From the NCBI GenBank assembly GCA_030645915.1, contig JAUSNO010000028.1:1-64000 (forward strand): a DNA stretch of 64,000 nucleotides, in the 5' to 3' direction. The notes under the pieces are model-generated. The model searched no databases and was not told the DNA's origin. It worked only from the letters and a program-made list of their open reading frames with translations. The translations under genes and the position numbers were made by a program. Shown here one piece after another: positions 1-9,985 of this stretch; position 1 is the first letter of the stretch, and every line of letters begins with the position of its first letter. Source of the DNA: Undibacterium sp. GTDB lineage: Bacteria > Pseudomonadota > Gammaproteobacteria > Burkholderiales > Burkholderiaceae_D.

Positions 1-2
1 TG

Positions 3-134
3 CGTCACGTGACGCAAGCACAACTCAATTACATTGCAAATGAATTAAACAATCGGCCTCGAAAAAGACTGGGTTATAGAACTCCCGCTCAGCTATTATC
101 AGAGATGACCGCCGCACGTCAGTTCGAACGCTAA
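3..134 (+). pseudogene. C-terminal end of an IS30-family transposase (cut by window edge)
   Basis: Reading frame 3 is open from the window edge to TAA at 132-134. It encodes 43 residues that include IANELNNRPRKRLGYRTPAQ, the highly conserved C-terminal signature of IS30-family DDE transposases, where the last catalytic helix is followed by the R-P-R-K-x-L-G-[YF]-x-T-P block. The fragment ends normally, so the rest of the element presumably lies left of the window; intactness cannot be judged. A half REP-like sequence starts 14 bp after the stop. The family call is firm; calling it a pseudogene rather than a truncated view of an intact gene is only a default. Confidence 0.8.
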
Positions 135-147
135 TTCACCAAAATGG

Positions 148-173
148 TCTGCAGGCCGCATAGGCATTGCGTG
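148..173. repeat. half copy of the dispersed REP-like palindrome
   Basis: The sequence GCAGGCCGCATAGGCATTGC followed by GTG matches one arm of the roughly 60-bp imperfect palindrome found intact at 5481, 6978, 20693, 32688 and 43128. Only one arm is present here, between the transposase remnant and the end of acs, so the other arm may have been lost when the IS element inserted. Confidence 0.6.
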
Positions 174-186
174 TTCGCTTTGAATA

Positions 187-2169
187 TTACAGCGCTTGCT
201 TCAACTGTTCCAGAATGGCCGGGTTCTCCAGCGTAGAGATATCCTGAGTAATCTCTTCACCTTTTGCCAGCACACGCAACAGACGACGCATGATTTTTCC
301 TGAGCGCGTTTTTGGCAGATTATCGCCAAAGCGAATTTCTTTCGGTTTGGCAATCGGACCAATCTCCTTGGCAACCCAATTGCGTAACTCTGTCGCGATT
401 TGCTTGGCTTCATCACCGGTTGGACGGCTGCGCTTCAAGACCACGAAGGCGCAAATGGATTCACCCGTCGTATCGTCAGGCTTACCTACCACTGCAGCTT
501 CTGCCACCATAGGGTTGGCAACCAGCGCGGATTCAATCTCCATCGTCCCCATACGGTGACCGGAAACGTTCAATACGTCGTCAATACGGCCCGTAATGGT
601 GAAATAACCGGTGTCTTTGTTACGAATCGCTCCATCACCAGCAAGATATATCTTGCCGCCGAATTCTTCCGGAAAATAACTCTTCTTGAAGCGCTCATCG
701 TCACCCCAGATGGTACGTATCATCGACGGCCAAGGGCGCTTGACGACCAGGATACCACCCTGCCCGTTTGGCAATTCATTACCCGTTTCATCAACAATCG
801 CCGCCATGATGCCAGGCAAAGGCAAGGTACATGAACCAGGCACCAACGGTGTTGCTCCCGGCAAAGGCGTCATCATGTGGCCACCCGTTTCTGTTTGCCA
901 GAAGGTATCAACTACCGGACATTTTTCGCCACCGATATTTTTGTAATACCACATCCAGGCTTCCGGATTGATTGGCTCGCCGACCGATCCCAGCAAGCGC
1001 AAAGAAGACAAATCATATTTATCCGGATGAATATTGGCGTCACCGTCAGCCGCCTTGATCAGCGAGCGGATGGCAGTCGGCGCCGTGTAAAAAATTGTCG
1101 CCTTGTGTTTTTGTATCATGTCCCAGAAACGGCCGGCATTAGGATAAGTCGGTATCCCCTCAAACACGATTTCGGTAGCGCCCACAGCCAGCGGACCATA
1201 GGTAATATAGGTGTGACCGGTAACCCAGCCGATGTCGGCAGTACACCAGAACACGTCCGTCGGCTTGATGTCAAAGGTCCACTTCATGGTAACCATTGCC
1301 CACAGCAAATAGCCACCGGATGAGTGCTGTACGCCTTTTGGTTTGCCAGTAGAGCCTGATGTGTACAAAATGAATAAAGGGTGTTCTGCGCTCACCCATT
1401 CTGGCTCGCAGACATCGGATTGTGTGGCGACCAGCTCATTCATCCACAGATCGCGGCCAGCGCTCATGGAGATGTTGCCACCGGTGCGTTTATAGACCAC
1501 TACGTTTCTGATTTTTTCACAATCGCCCAGTCCCAGCGCTTCATCAACGATGGATTTTAATGGCAAATGTTTGCCGCCACGCGCTTGCTCATCGGCAGTA
1601 ATGACGGCAACTGCACCGACGTCAACGATGCGTTCTTGCAAGGATTTTGCCGAGAAGCCACCAAACACCACTGAATGCGTGGCACCTATGCGGGCGCATG
1701 CCTGCATGGCGACTACGCCTTCCACGGACATAGGCATGTAAATGACCACGCGGTCGCCCTTGCCTATTCCTAATGATTTGAGGCCATTGGCAAACTTACA
1801 GACCTGCTGATGCAGCTCTTTGTAAGTCACTTTGGTGACATCACCGCCGTCAGACTCAAATATAACGGCGACCTTGTCGCCCAGGCCTTTTTGCAAATTC
1901 ACATCCAGGCAGTTGTATGACACGTTTAGCAAACCGTCTTCAAACCACTTGAAAAGTGGCGCATTGGATTCATCCAGCGCCTTAGTGAAGGGTGTATGCC
2001 AATGCAGATTCTCTCTTGCCAATTTAGACCAAAAACCTTCGTAATCCTGCTCAGCTTCGAGGCATAAGGCATTGTAGGCATCCATACCTGAAATAGCGGC
2101 ATTTGCGGCAAATGCCGCTGGCGGCGGGAAAATACGGGATTCTGCTTTAACGCTATCAAGATCTGACAT
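187..2169 (-). CDS. acs: acetyl-CoA synthetase (AMP-forming)
   Basis: Activates acetate in two steps (acetyl-AMP, then acetyl-CoA) in the cytoplasm, feeding acetate into the TCA cycle. The full 660-residue length matches the family. The P-loop-like [10 protein letters not shown] lies near residue 270, the WQTETGG adenylate motif near 425, the hinge and core A8 region [14 protein letters not shown] near 540, and the C-terminal [11 protein letters not shown] near 620 carries the lysine that Pat-type acetyltransferases modify in characterised Acs enzymes. Two Met codons are adjacent; GGAG lies 7 nt before the second (2169), which is preferred over 2172. It is monocistronic; no terminator was recognised after the stop. 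Confidence 0.97.
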   Translation of the reverse strand: MSDLDSVKAESRIFPPPAAFAANAAISGMDAYNALCLEAEQDYEGFWSKLARENLHWHTPFTKALDESNAPLFKWFEDGLLNVSYNCLDVNLQKGLGDKVAVIFESDGGDVTKVTYKELHQQVCKFANGLKSLGIGKGDRVVIYMPMSVEGVVAMQACARIGATHSVVFGGFSAKSLQERIVDVGAVAVITADEQARGGKHLPLKSIVDEALGLGDCEKIRNVVVYKRTGGNISMSAGRDLWMNELVATQSDVCEPEWVSAEHPLFILYTSGSTGKPKGVQHSSGGYLLWAMVTMKWTFDIKPTDVFWCTADIGWVTGHTYITYGPLAVGATEIVFEGIPTYPNAGRFWDMIQKHKATIFYTAPTAIRSLIKAADGDANIHPDKYDLSSLRLLGSVGEPINPEAWMWYYKNIGGEKCPVVDTFWQTETGGHMMTPLPGATPLVPGSCTLPLPGIMAAIVDETGNELPNGQGGILVVKRPWPSMIRTIWGDDERFKKSYFPEEFGGKIYLAGDGAIRNKDTGYFTITGRIDDVLNVSGHRMGTMEIESALVANPMVAEAAVVGKPDDTTGESICAFVVLKRSRPTGDEAKQIATELRNWVAKEIGPIAKPKEIRFGDNLPKTRSGKIMRRLLRVLAKGEEITQDISTLENPAILEQLKQAL

Positions 2170-2395
2170 CATTTATCTCCGGCTGGTTTTATTTATTAAG
2201 AATACTGCAATTTTACTGACAAAATAGCTAATCTTTTTCTGTAGCCGATACCATAGGTGTTTAGACTTACTTAAGCCTTACGGCTCACAAAAGGCAGGGT
2301 GTTACCAGTCAGCAAGCACACGATACAACGCTGCCCGTGTAAAATATTGGCTGCGCATTTATATGCAGTTGCTTCTCCACCTTAGGATTTCCCCC

Positions 2396-3007
2396 ATGTC
2401 AAAACCAGAATCACACAACAAGCTGTCACCGCTTGCCAATCTTATTTTTGCCAGCCGCTGGCTGCAGTTGCCGCTGTATCTGGGTCTGATTCTCGCCCAA
2501 TGCGTTTATGTGTTTCATTTTTGGGTGGAGCTGGTCGATTTGATCGGTGCAGCGATGGGCAATGAGGCCGCGCTCAAGCACTTGCTTGATGCAGTCTCCG
2601 TTGCAGGTTCTGACGCTGCGGCACGTCCGACCAAGCTCAACGAAACCACCATTATGCTGGTGGTCTTGGGCCTGATCGACGTAGTCATGATTTCCAACCT
2701 GCTGATCATGGTCATCATCGGAGGTTACGAGACCTTTGTGTCCCGCCTGGGTTTACAAAACCATCCTGATCAGCCGGAGTGGCTTTCGCATGTGAATGCC
2801 ACTGTCCTAAAAGTGAAACTGGCGATGGCGATCATCGGTATCTCATCAATCCATTTGCTCAAGACTTTCATCAACGCCAAAAACTATGAACCCAAAGAGT
2901 TGATTGCCCAAACCGTCATTCACATCGTGTTTTTGCTGTCTGCACTGTCTATCGCGTATTGCGACCAAATCATGACCAAGACCCAGCAAGCAGCCAAACA
3001 ACACTAA
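2396..3007 (+). CDS. UPF0114 (YqhA-like) integral membrane protein
   Basis: The protein matches the UPF0114/YqhA family by its N-terminal FASRWLQLPLYLGLILAQ segment, the central IDVVMISNLLIMVIIGGYE helix and the conserved FVSRLGL motif. Four hydrophobic segments are visible (about residues 18-40, 85-110, 140-160 and 175-195 from the chosen start), so it should sit in the inner membrane. Function is unknown. An upstream in-frame ATG at 2363 exists, but AGGA 8-9 nt before 2396 and the family N-terminus favour the later start. It lies 55 bp before the fumarase gene in the same direction; co-transcription is possible. Confidence 0.85.
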   Translation: MSKPESHNKLSPLANLIFASRWLQLPLYLGLILAQCVYVFHFWVELVDLIGAAMGNEAALKHLLDAVSVAGSDAAARPTKLNETTIMLVVLGLIDVVMISNLLIMVIIGGYETFVSRLGLQNHPDQPEWLSHVNATVLKVKLAMAIIGISSIHLLKTFINAKNYEPKELIAQTVIHIVFLLSALSIAYCDQIMTKTQQAAKQH

Positions 3008-3062
3008 GCAACACTAAGTTCAATCCGTTTCCCCATTTTTTACCTAGCCCAGAGCCCATATC

Positions 3063-4580
3063 ATGACAGTCATTAAACGAGACGATCTGATCGAATCCGT
3101 CGCCGCCGCCCTGCAATACATTAGCTACTACCATCCAGCAGATTACATCAGCCATCTCGCTCGCGCTTATGAGTTAGAGCAAAGTCCGGCAGCAAAGGAT
3201 GCGATTGCGCAAATCTTGACTAATTCACGCATGTGCGCCGAAGGCAAGCGCCCGATTTGCCAGGATACCGGCATCGTTAACGTGTTTTTGAAAATCGGTA
3301 TGGGCGTGCGCTTCGAAGGCTTCACCAGCTCCATCATCGATGCAGTCAACGAAGGTGTACGCCAGGGTTACGCCAATTCAGATAACGTCTTGCGCGCCTC
3401 TATCGTCGCCGACCCCTTGTTCGAACGCAAAAATACCAAGGACAATACCCCAGCCGTGGTGCACATGGAGCTGGTGCCAGGCAATACCGTCGATGTGCAA
3501 GTCGCGGCCAAGGGTGGCGGCTCTGAAAACAAGACCAAGTTTGTCATGCTTAACCCCTCTGACTCGCTGATTGACTGGGTCATGAAAACCGTACCCACCA
3601 TGGGCGCGGGCTGGTGCCCTCCTGGCATGCTGGGCATAGGTATAGGCGGTACGGCAGAAAAAGCCATGTTGATGGCAAAACAGTCCTTGATGGACGACAT
3701 CGACATGCATGAGCTAAAGCTGCGCGGCCCGCAAAACAAAACGGAAGAATTGCGCATAGAACTGTGCGACAAGATCAATGCACTGGGCATAGGCGCACAA
3801 GGTCTGGGCGGCTTGACGACGGTACTCGACGTCAAGATCAATATGTACCCGACCCATGCGGCATCCAAGCCGGTTGCCATGATTCCTAACTGTGCTGCTA
3901 CCCGCCACGGTCACTTCGTACTCGACGGTTCCGGCCCCGCCTACATGACGCCGCCATTGCTATCGAGCTGGCCGGATGTGCATTGGGTTGCCGATACTGA
4001 AAAATCCAAGCGCATCGACCTCAATACTTTGAGCAAAGCCGAAGTCGCTTCATGGACACCAGGCCAGACCTTGCTGCTCAACGGCAAAATGCTGACCGGT
4101 CGCGATGCCGCCCACAAGCGCATACAAGACATGCTGGCCAAGGGCGAGACTCTGCCAGTCGATTTCACCAATCGCGTGATTTATTACGTCGGCCCGGTTG
4201 ATCCGGTGCGCGATGAAGCGGTTGGCCCGGCTGGCCCGACCACCGCTACGCGCATGGACAAGTTCACCGACATGATGCTGGAAAAAACCGGCCTGATCTC
4301 GATGATAGGCAAGGCAGAACGCGGCCCGACGGCAATCGAATCCATCAAGAAGCATCAATCTGCCTATTTGATGGCAGTCGGTGGCGCCGCTTACCTAGTT
4401 TCCAAAGCCATCAAGACCGCCAAGGTCGTCGGCTTTGCCGATCTGGGCATGGAAGCGATCTATGAATTCGATGTCGTCGATATGCCAGTGACCGTAGCGG
4501 TAGATTCACAAGGCACCTCGGTACACAATACCGGCCCGAAAGAATGGCAGGCAAAGATAGGGATCATTCCTGTTGCCTGA
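3063..4580 (+). CDS. fumA: class I fumarate hydratase (4Fe-4S, oxygen-sensitive type)
   Basis: Catalyses the reversible hydration of fumarate to L-malate in the TCA cycle. The 505-residue chain joins the alpha and beta parts of class I fumarases. Three conserved cysteines that can hold the iron-sulfur cluster are at about 66 (CQDTGI), 185 (WCPPGMLGIGIGG) and 277 (NCAATRHGHF); the C-terminal part has GPAGPTTATRMD. Class I fumarases are inactivated by superoxide and oxygen. The stop overlaps the following murI start by 8 bp, implying translational coupling. Substrate is inferred from family length and neighbours; L(+)-tartrate dehydratases are related but are usually split into two subunits. 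Confidence 0.93.
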   Translation: MTVIKRDDLIESVAAALQYISYYHPADYISHLARAYELEQSPAAKDAIAQILTNSRMCAEGKRPICQDTGIVNVFLKIGMGVRFEGFTSSIIDAVNEGVRQGYANSDNVLRASIVADPLFERKNTKDNTPAVVHMELVPGNTVDVQVAAKGGGSENKTKFVMLNPSDSLIDWVMKTVPTMGAGWCPPGMLGIGIGGTAEKAMLMAKQSLMDDIDMHELKLRGPQNKTEELRIELCDKINALGIGAQGLGGLTTVLDVKINMYPTHAASKPVAMIPNCAATRHGHFVLDGSGPAYMTPPLLSSWPDVHWVADTEKSKRIDLNTLSKAEVASWTPGQTLLLNGKMLTGRDAAHKRIQDMLAKGETLPVDFTNRVIYYVGPVDPVRDEAVGPAGPTTATRMDKFTDMMLEKTGLISMIGKAERGPTAIESIKKHQSAYLMAVGGAAYLVSKAIKTAKVVGFADLGMEAIYEFDVVDMPVTVAVDSQGTSVHNTGPKEWQAKIGIIPVA

Positions 4581-5442
4581 TCCAATCGCATCAGCAAGTA
4601 AAAAACACGCCGACAGTCACTTTGCTGTCGGCGTGTTTGATTCTGGCATTGGCGGATTATCGGTACTCCGGCATATCCGACAGCGTCTGCCCGATGAATC
4701 CCTGCTGTATTTTGCCGATTCGAGTTTCGCCCCTTATGGCGACAAAACCGAATCGGAGATCATCAGCCGCAGCCTCGCAGCGGCCGGGTTTTTAATAACG
4801 AAAAATATCAAGGCGCTGGTGGTGGCCTGCAATACCGCCACTGCCGCAGCGATTGCCACGCTAAGGCAGCGTTATCCACATTTGATCATGGTAGGAATAG
4901 AGCCGGGGCTAAAGCCTGCTGCGCAACAAAGCATATCCAAAGTGGTTGGCGTACTGGCGACACAAAGCACCTTGCAAAGTCAAAAATTCACCTTGTTGCG
5001 TGATCAGCTGAGTCGGGAAATGGGCGTCCGTTTTGTCTCGCAAGCCTGCATAGGCCTGGCAAATCAAATTGAAAAAGGTGAATTGAACACTCACGACACC
5101 TTGCAGCTGGTTCGGCACTATGTCACGCCACTGCTGCATGAAGGCGCAGATAGGCTGGTCCTGGGCTGTACCCATTATCCATTCGTCAGCCATCTTATCA
5201 ATGCCGTGATCGCCGAGACCAGCGCCACATCAAATGCGGTGCAGCTGATCGATACCGGCGAAGCCGTAGCGCGGCAATTGCAGCGCTTGCTTGAGCAACA
5301 TCAGATGCGTCATTCTGATCCCGCATTACGCGTCAATACGATACGTGCGTGGACTACCGGCGACAGCAGCAGCCTTGAGCATGCACTGCAACACATGCTG
5401 GGCTTACTGAAGGAAGAATACGAAGTCTTTGCCTTAAAATAA
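4573..5442 (+). CDS. murI: glutamate racemase
   Basis: Makes D-glutamate for peptidoglycan from L-glutamate with a two-cysteine mechanism and no cofactor. The family motifs are complete: GVFDSGIGGLSV near residue 20, FADSSFAPYG, VACNTAT with Cys86 and LGCTHYPF with Cys199. The start is TTG at 4573, inside the last codons of the fumarase gene; no ATG or GTG downstream keeps the whole first beta strand, so the overlapping TTG is the best start. A strong intrinsic terminator follows directly at 5441. Confidence 0.95.
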   Translation: MPDPIASASKKHADSHFAVGVFDSGIGGLSVLRHIRQRLPDESLLYFADSSFAPYGDKTESEIISRSLAAAGFLITKNIKALVVACNTATAAAIATLRQRYPHLIMVGIEPGLKPAAQQSISKVVGVLATQSTLQSQKFTLLRDQLSREMGVRFVSQACIGLANQIEKGELNTHDTLQLVRHYVTPLLHEGADRLVLGCTHYPFVSHLINAVIAETSATSNAVQLIDTGEAVARQLQRLLEQHQMRHSDPALRVNTIRAWTTGDSSSLEHALQHMLGLLKEEYEVFALK

Positions 5443-5466
5443 AAAGGACGGAAATCCGTCCTTTTT
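5441..5466 (+). terminator. intrinsic terminator after murI
   Basis: AAAAAGGACGG, loop AAAT, CCGTCCTTTTT: an 11-bp stem ending in a T run, overlapping the murI stop region. Being symmetric with A and T runs it can also act on leftward transcripts. Confidence 0.9.
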
Positions 5467-5480
5467 AAGCGATGCCCTGA

Positions 5481-5541
5481 CACGCACTATCCATGCGCCT
5501 TGCAGGCCATGCAGGCTGGTAAGCCGCATGGGGATTGCGTG
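5481..5541. repeat. REP-like imperfect palindrome, copy 1
   Basis: The left arm begins CACGCACTATCCATGCGCC; the right arm, read on the other strand, begins CACGCAATCCCCATGCGGC. The two arms pair into a long hairpin with a GC-rich inner part (TGCAGGCC). It lies between the convergent murI and tyrB stops. It belongs to the dispersed family described under findings. Confidence 0.8.
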
Positions 5542-5584
5542 TTGGCAGGGTGCCTAAAAAATTATTCAGACGTTCAGGTAGAGT

Positions 5585-6778
5585 TTAGGCCAGTACAGCT
5601 GCCATCGCGGTCGCAGTCGCTTCGACATTGCCTGTATTCAAGCCAGCGACACACATACGGCCTGAACGCACCAGATACACGCCGAACTCTTCCTTCAGTC
5701 TATCGCATTGTTCTGCCGTCAAACCGGTGTAGCTGAACATGCCGCGCTGGGTCAGGAAGTAACCGAAATCGCGACCTGGCAATTTGGCACTCAAGACATC
5801 ATGCAATTTGCGCCGCATCAACTGGATACGATCGCGCATGGCCACCACTTCGGCTTCCCACATCGGGCGTAATTCTGCATCGGTCAACACACGTGCGACG
5901 ATCTGGCCGCCATGCAAAGGCGGGTTGGAGTAATTGCGCCGCACGTTGGCCTTCATCTGCCCCAGCACATTGACTGCCTGCGCCGCATCCGGGCAAACCA
6001 CGCTCAAGGCACCGCAACGCTCGCCGTACAAGCTCATGCTCTTGGAAAAAGAATTCGCCACAAAGAAGCTCAAGCCGGCATCCGCCAGCAAGCGGATTGC
6101 AAACGCATCTTCTTCGATACCGTCGCCATAACCTTGGTAGGCAATATCGAGGAAAGGCAGCAACTCGCGCTCTTTCAAGACCGGGATCAAAGCCTGCCAC
6201 TGCGCGTGCGTCAGATCGACGCCAGTCGGGTTATGGCAGCAGGCATGCAATAACACGACGCTTTTTTTCTCCGCCTGCTGCAAGGCCGCTAGCATGGCAT
6301 CAAAACGCAAGCCGCCGGTCGCTGCGTCGTAATACGGATAGGTTTGCACCTTTAAGCCTGAACCTTCAAAGACGGCGCGATGGTTGTCCCAGCTTGGATC
6401 GCTAATGAGCATGGTGCTTTCAGGGAAATAGCGCTTGATGAAATCGCCGCCTACCTTCAGGCCACCGCTGGAACCCACCGTTTGTATCGTCACGATACGG
6501 CCAGCCTTGACTGCCACATGGTCGGCGCCGAACAATAAGTGCTGAACCGCAGTACGGAAATTGGCTGCGCCTTCCATCGGCAGATACGGACGTGCGCCCG
6601 CCTCCGCCACCACCTTCAACTCCGCTGCGCGCACCGATGGCAGCATAGGAATCTTGCCATTGTCATCGAAATAAATCCCAATCGACAGATTGATCTTATT
6701 GGTGCGCGGATCTTTGCCAAAGGCCTCGTTCAAAGAAAGAATGGGATCGCCAGCATAGGCTTCGACGTGTTGAAACAT
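5585..6778 (-). CDS. tyrB: aromatic amino acid aminotransferase (class I, PLP)
   Basis: A fold-type I aminotransferase of the AspC/TyrB subfamily: the N-terminus is MFQHVEAYAGDPILSLNEAF, the substrate region has HACCHNPTGVDLT, and the PLP-binding lysine sits in SFSKSMSLYGERCG. It transfers amino groups between 2-oxoglutarate and phenylalanine, tyrosine or aspartate. The start at 6778 (not the upstream 6844) is set by the family N-terminus and by GGAG 8 nt upstream. Aromatic versus aspartate preference cannot be decided from motifs alone; TyrB is the usual assignment for this type in beta-proteobacteria. Confidence 0.85.
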   Translation of the reverse strand: MFQHVEAYAGDPILSLNEAFGKDPRTNKINLSIGIYFDDNGKIPMLPSVRAAELKVVAEAGARPYLPMEGAANFRTAVQHLLFGADHVAVKAGRIVTIQTVGSSGGLKVGGDFIKRYFPESTMLISDPSWDNHRAVFEGSGLKVQTYPYYDAATGGLRFDAMLAALQQAEKKSVVLLHACCHNPTGVDLTHAQWQALIPVLKERELLPFLDIAYQGYGDGIEEDAFAIRLLADAGLSFFVANSFSKSMSLYGERCGALSVVCPDAAQAVNVLGQMKANVRRNYSNPPLHGGQIVARVLTDAELRPMWEAEVVAMRDRIQLMRRKLHDVLSAKLPGRDFGYFLTQRGMFSYTGLTAEQCDRLKEEFGVYLVRSGRMCVAGLNTGNVEATATAMAAVLA

Positions 6779-6977
6779 GGTAAGAGCTCCGGAATGAAAA
6801 ACACTGATGAATAAAATTGAGTGAAAGCTAGTCTTGAGTGGCATGCTCCTGCATCGAAACCGCCACTCTGCACGAAGGCGTCATTTTGCCACATTAGTAA
6901 GGCCTGCTGGAACGTAAAAAATCTTAAGGAGCATAGCGCAATCATCAACGCCGGTTGCAAGAAATGAGCAGGTCCAG

Positions 6978-7038
6978 CACGCAATCCCCATGCGGCCTGC
7001 AGGCCAGATAGTCCGAAGAAGCGCATGAACAGTGCGTG
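6978..7038. repeat. REP-like imperfect palindrome, copy 2
   Basis: The left arm is CACGCAATCCCCATGCGGCC followed by TGCAGGCC; the right arm read on the complementary strand begins CACGCACTGTTCATGCG. It lies in the 475-bp intergenic stretch between divergent tyrB (start 6778) and the FapA-like gene (7254). Apart from this repeat and the hairpin at 7217 nothing further was recognised in that gap. Confidence 0.8.
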
Positions 7039-7216
7039 TCCGATGTGCATCCGGGCCTATTGGTATTTTCGGCAACAGGCGATGCCGGCTCATCGGCACC
7101 ATGTATATGGAGCATGGCAATTATTGTTTGAGCAACGTCATTCAGAGTGAGCCAGGTTTACAGTTTGGACACGGCCTGCCATCAAGTAGTTATTTCTGTT
7201 GAAAAGTGGCATGATG

Positions 7217-7246
7217 GGATCGATCTTACCGAGATCGATCCTATTT
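7217..7246 (+). promoter_or_regulatory. terminator-like hairpin just upstream of the FapA-like gene
   Basis: GGATCGATCT, loop TACCG, AGATCGATCC, then TATTTTT: a perfect 10-bp stem followed by a T-rich tract that ends about 7 nt before the ATG at 7254. No rightward gene precedes it, so it is not an ordinary end-of-gene terminator; it may be a leader attenuator or an RBS-blocking stem. Function is inferred from position only. Confidence 0.5.
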
Positions 7247-7253
7247 TTCTTAC

Positions 7254-8924
7254 ATGCCAGATCACATCAATTGCGGCACAGTTGAAGGAATAAAGTTGGA
7301 CGAATTTCTTTTACCATCATTGAGCTTAACGACCGATGAGAAAAGCGGAAAACTGCGCGCGCAGTTTAATCCAATCGATGGCGCCATCGCGCCGGATCGG
7401 GCGACGCTGGTGCAAACCATGCAAGATCAGGGCTTTGGAGCAATATACCTCGAAGAAAAAGCGCTCACCAGCTTTATCGATGCCTGCCATGAAGCCAGAG
7501 AACTGGTCTGCATGGACATTGGGGAGCGCCGCGACGCGACATTTTCTTTGGAGCTATCCAAGGACTTGATGTCAGCGTGGCTAACGTTACATCCAGCCCA
7601 AGGCGGCAAGCCGATCGGTGCAGCGGTGAATGGCGCACTGCGAGAACAAGGCGTGGTGCATGGCATCTTGCATAAGGAACTCGATGCAGCGTTGGCAGAT
7701 GGTTTTTGTGACCACTTGCTGATTGCCCAAGGCGAACCTGAACAGCAAGGCATGCCAGGCAGATTTGACACTTTGTTTTTATTACACGACCAGACAACAT
7801 CGAAAATTGACGAGTTAGCCATCATCAAATTCCGCGATTTGAGCCATCTGCTGCTGGTCCATCCCGGCGATCAGCTGATGCTCCGCATACCTCCTGTTCC
7901 AGGCAAAAATGGAGTTGATATCAAGGGCCAGATCGTCCTGGCAAAGCCAATGCCGGAAATGCCATTTGCGGACAATCTGCAAGGTGCGGCGACCGATCCA
8001 GGCAATCCGAATTTATTGGTAGCAAGTAATCCCGGCCAACCAATGACAGTCAAGGGTGGCGTGATTGTCAATCCTGTCATCGCAGTGCAAGACGTTGATC
8101 TAAGCACAGGCAACATTACTTTCGAGGGAACCATCCACATCGCAGGCGACGTCAAGGCAGGCATGTGCCTCAACGTGACGGGAGATGTGATTGTAAAAGG
8201 GATGGTAGAAGCGGCCGAGATCATCGCGGGCGGCAACGTTGCGGTAAAAGGCGGCATCATCGGCCGGGCGGAAAAAAAACAAGGGTCACAAGCACTGGCA
8301 GAAACCACAGCCAAGATCCGCTGTTCCGGCTCTGTTCAGGCATTGTTCATGGAGAATGTCCATGTTGAAGCTGGCAACGCTATTCACATCGACCTGAACG
8401 CACATCAGTGCGAACTGATCGCCCGTAACGAGATCGTGGTCGGCAAAGCGGGTTCTAAAACAGGCCAGATTATTGGCGGCAGAGCACAGGCCGGCATGCT
8501 CATAGAAGCTGGAACATTAGGCTCGGTGGCGGCCATGAAAACCCGCATTCAAGTGGGCGTTGATCCCTATCTTGAAGAGCAGATAAACAAACAGCGGACA
8601 GTTATCCAGCGCAAGATTGCAGAACTCGATCAGGTGCTTAAATTGATTGTGTTCTTCGACCACAACCCCCAAAAAAATGTGGGCGGCATAGGAAAAAAAG
8701 TGGAAGAAAAGCGGGTTCAACAACTTGCTGAAATTGATGCATTGAGCGCGGAAATCAATGTGCTGGAAGATCAACTTAAACTGGTTGACAACGCAAGCAT
8801 AAAAGTTGGCAAGACACTCCATGACGGAGTGGAAATTCAGATAGGCAAGCAGATCTGGCAGGTGGTGGAAGACACCGGTGGCGGCACGTATAAACTGCAA
8901 GAGAGCCAAATTATTATTGTCTAA
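7254..8924 (+). CDS. FapA (DUF342) family protein
   Basis: The 556-residue protein has the FapA/DUF342 architecture: an N-terminal mixed domain, a polymer-type repeat region about residues 270-420 rich in G-D-V / G-N-V turns (GDVIVKGMVE, GGNVAVKGGIIG) expected to form a right-handed beta helix, and a coiled-coil segment about 440-520. Family members are called flagellar assembly protein A, and some bind polar or surface structures; the role here is unproven. ATG at 7254 has no clear Shine-Dalgarno sequence, whereas TTG at 7296 is preceded by GAAGGA at 6-nt spacing, so the true start may be 7296. A PP2C phosphatase follows in the same direction after 206 bp. Confidence 0.85.
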   Translation: MPDHINCGTVEGIKLDEFLLPSLSLTTDEKSGKLRAQFNPIDGAIAPDRATLVQTMQDQGFGAIYLEEKALTSFIDACHEARELVCMDIGERRDATFSLELSKDLMSAWLTLHPAQGGKPIGAAVNGALREQGVVHGILHKELDAALADGFCDHLLIAQGEPEQQGMPGRFDTLFLLHDQTTSKIDELAIIKFRDLSHLLLVHPGDQLMLRIPPVPGKNGVDIKGQIVLAKPMPEMPFADNLQGAATDPGNPNLLVASNPGQPMTVKGGVIVNPVIAVQDVDLSTGNITFEGTIHIAGDVKAGMCLNVTGDVIVKGMVEAAEIIAGGNVAVKGGIIGRAEKKQGSQALAETTAKIRCSGSVQALFMENVHVEAGNAIHIDLNAHQCELIARNEIVVGKAGSKTGQIIGGRAQAGMLIEAGTLGSVAAMKTRIQVGVDPYLEEQINKQRTVIQRKIAELDQVLKLIVFFDHNPQKNVGGIGKKVEEKRVQQLAEIDALSAEINVLEDQLKLVDNASIKVGKTLHDGVEIQIGKQIWQVVEDTGGGTYKLQESQIIIV

Positions 8925-9130
8925 AAAGCGTCGATTTAGCCATATTTCAGGACTCAATTAATTTAATACGATCTTGCTCATCAAATAGAAATGAATTCAC
9001 ATAAAGTATCGGCTTCAACTCCTTTAGCGATTTTTTCTGATCTTTCATGCTCCGATAACAGCATCATTTTAACGAGCCAGGGGCAATAAGTCATTGGTAC
9101 ATTACCGACAATCAACATCACGGAGCGACC

Positions 9131-9985
9131 TTGAGCAACAGTACATCACTCTCTCCTAGCAGCTATCATCATTTGCGAATAGGCAAAGCATTTGGCATGA
9201 CCGATGTCGGGCTGGTAAGAACCTCCAACGAAGATAACTTTCTCATCGATCAGCAACTGGGCTTGGTGATGATTACTGATGGCATGGGCGGCCATGATGC
9301 GGGGGAAGTTGCGAGTAAGGAGGTGCTTCTGGCGGTGCGCGATTTCATTCAAAAAATCCACCCTGAAGATCAGGCGGGCAATACTAGTTTATTCACGCAC
9401 TCTTCGGGACCTGATGCCTGTTTTTACGACCCGGATGCAACTTATTCAGACAGTATAGTGCCGGCAATCAAGACACTGTCTGATGCCGTTGAATTCGCCA
9501 ACACTCAAATCTACACACAGAATTTAGCCAATCAACATGACGAAGGTCGTGGCATGGGCAGCACGCTGACCGGATTCTGGCAATGTCAGAAAGATGGTTC
9601 AATGGTGGTTTTTCATGTGGGAGATAGTCGCCTGTATCGCTTTCGTGCCGGCGAATTAAGTCTACTTACGCGCGATCACACTTTGTATCAGCAGGCGCTG
9701 GACGAAGGCGCAACAGACAATCTGCCTCCACGCAATATGTTACTGCAAGCGATGGGCCCATACCCAACTGTCAAGCCGGAAATCAAGCTGCATCCATTAC
9801 ATGCCGGAGACCGCTATCTTCTTTGCACCGATGGATTGCACGGAAGCGTGTCGGACAGAATGATCGCGGAAGTGATGGGCAGTTCGAACGTAACAAACCT
9901 TGCTCAAGCTTGCGACAAACTCATTTCTCTGGCAAAAGAATACGGTAGTCGAGATAATATTACTGTTGTCATGCTTGCCTGCTGA
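9131..9985 (+). CDS. PP2C-family serine/threonine protein phosphatase
   Basis: A Stp1/PrpC-like metal-dependent phosphatase of 284 residues. The PP2C motifs appear in order: VRTSNEDN near 30, ITDGMGGHDAGEVAS near 50-65, GSTLTGF near 140, HVGDSRLYR near 155, LCTDGLHGSVSD near 235 and DNITVVML at the end, giving the acidic residues that bind two metal ions. The start codon is TTG with GGAG 7 nt upstream. Such enzymes reverse Ser/Thr kinase signalling or regulate type VI secretion and stress pathways; no partner kinase is in the window. A longer insert about residues 85-110 separates the first two motifs. Confidence 0.9.
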   Translation: MSNSTSLSPSSYHHLRIGKAFGMTDVGLVRTSNEDNFLIDQQLGLVMITDGMGGHDAGEVASKEVLLAVRDFIQKIHPEDQAGNTSLFTHSSGPDACFYDPDATYSDSIVPAIKTLSDAVEFANTQIYTQNLANQHDEGRGMGSTLTGFWQCQKDGSMVVFHVGDSRLYRFRAGELSLLTRDHTLYQQALDEGATDNLPPRNMLLQAMGPYPTVKPEIKLHPLHAGDRYLLCTDGLHGSVSDRMIAEVMGSSNVTNLAQACDKLISLAKEYGSRDNITVVMLAC

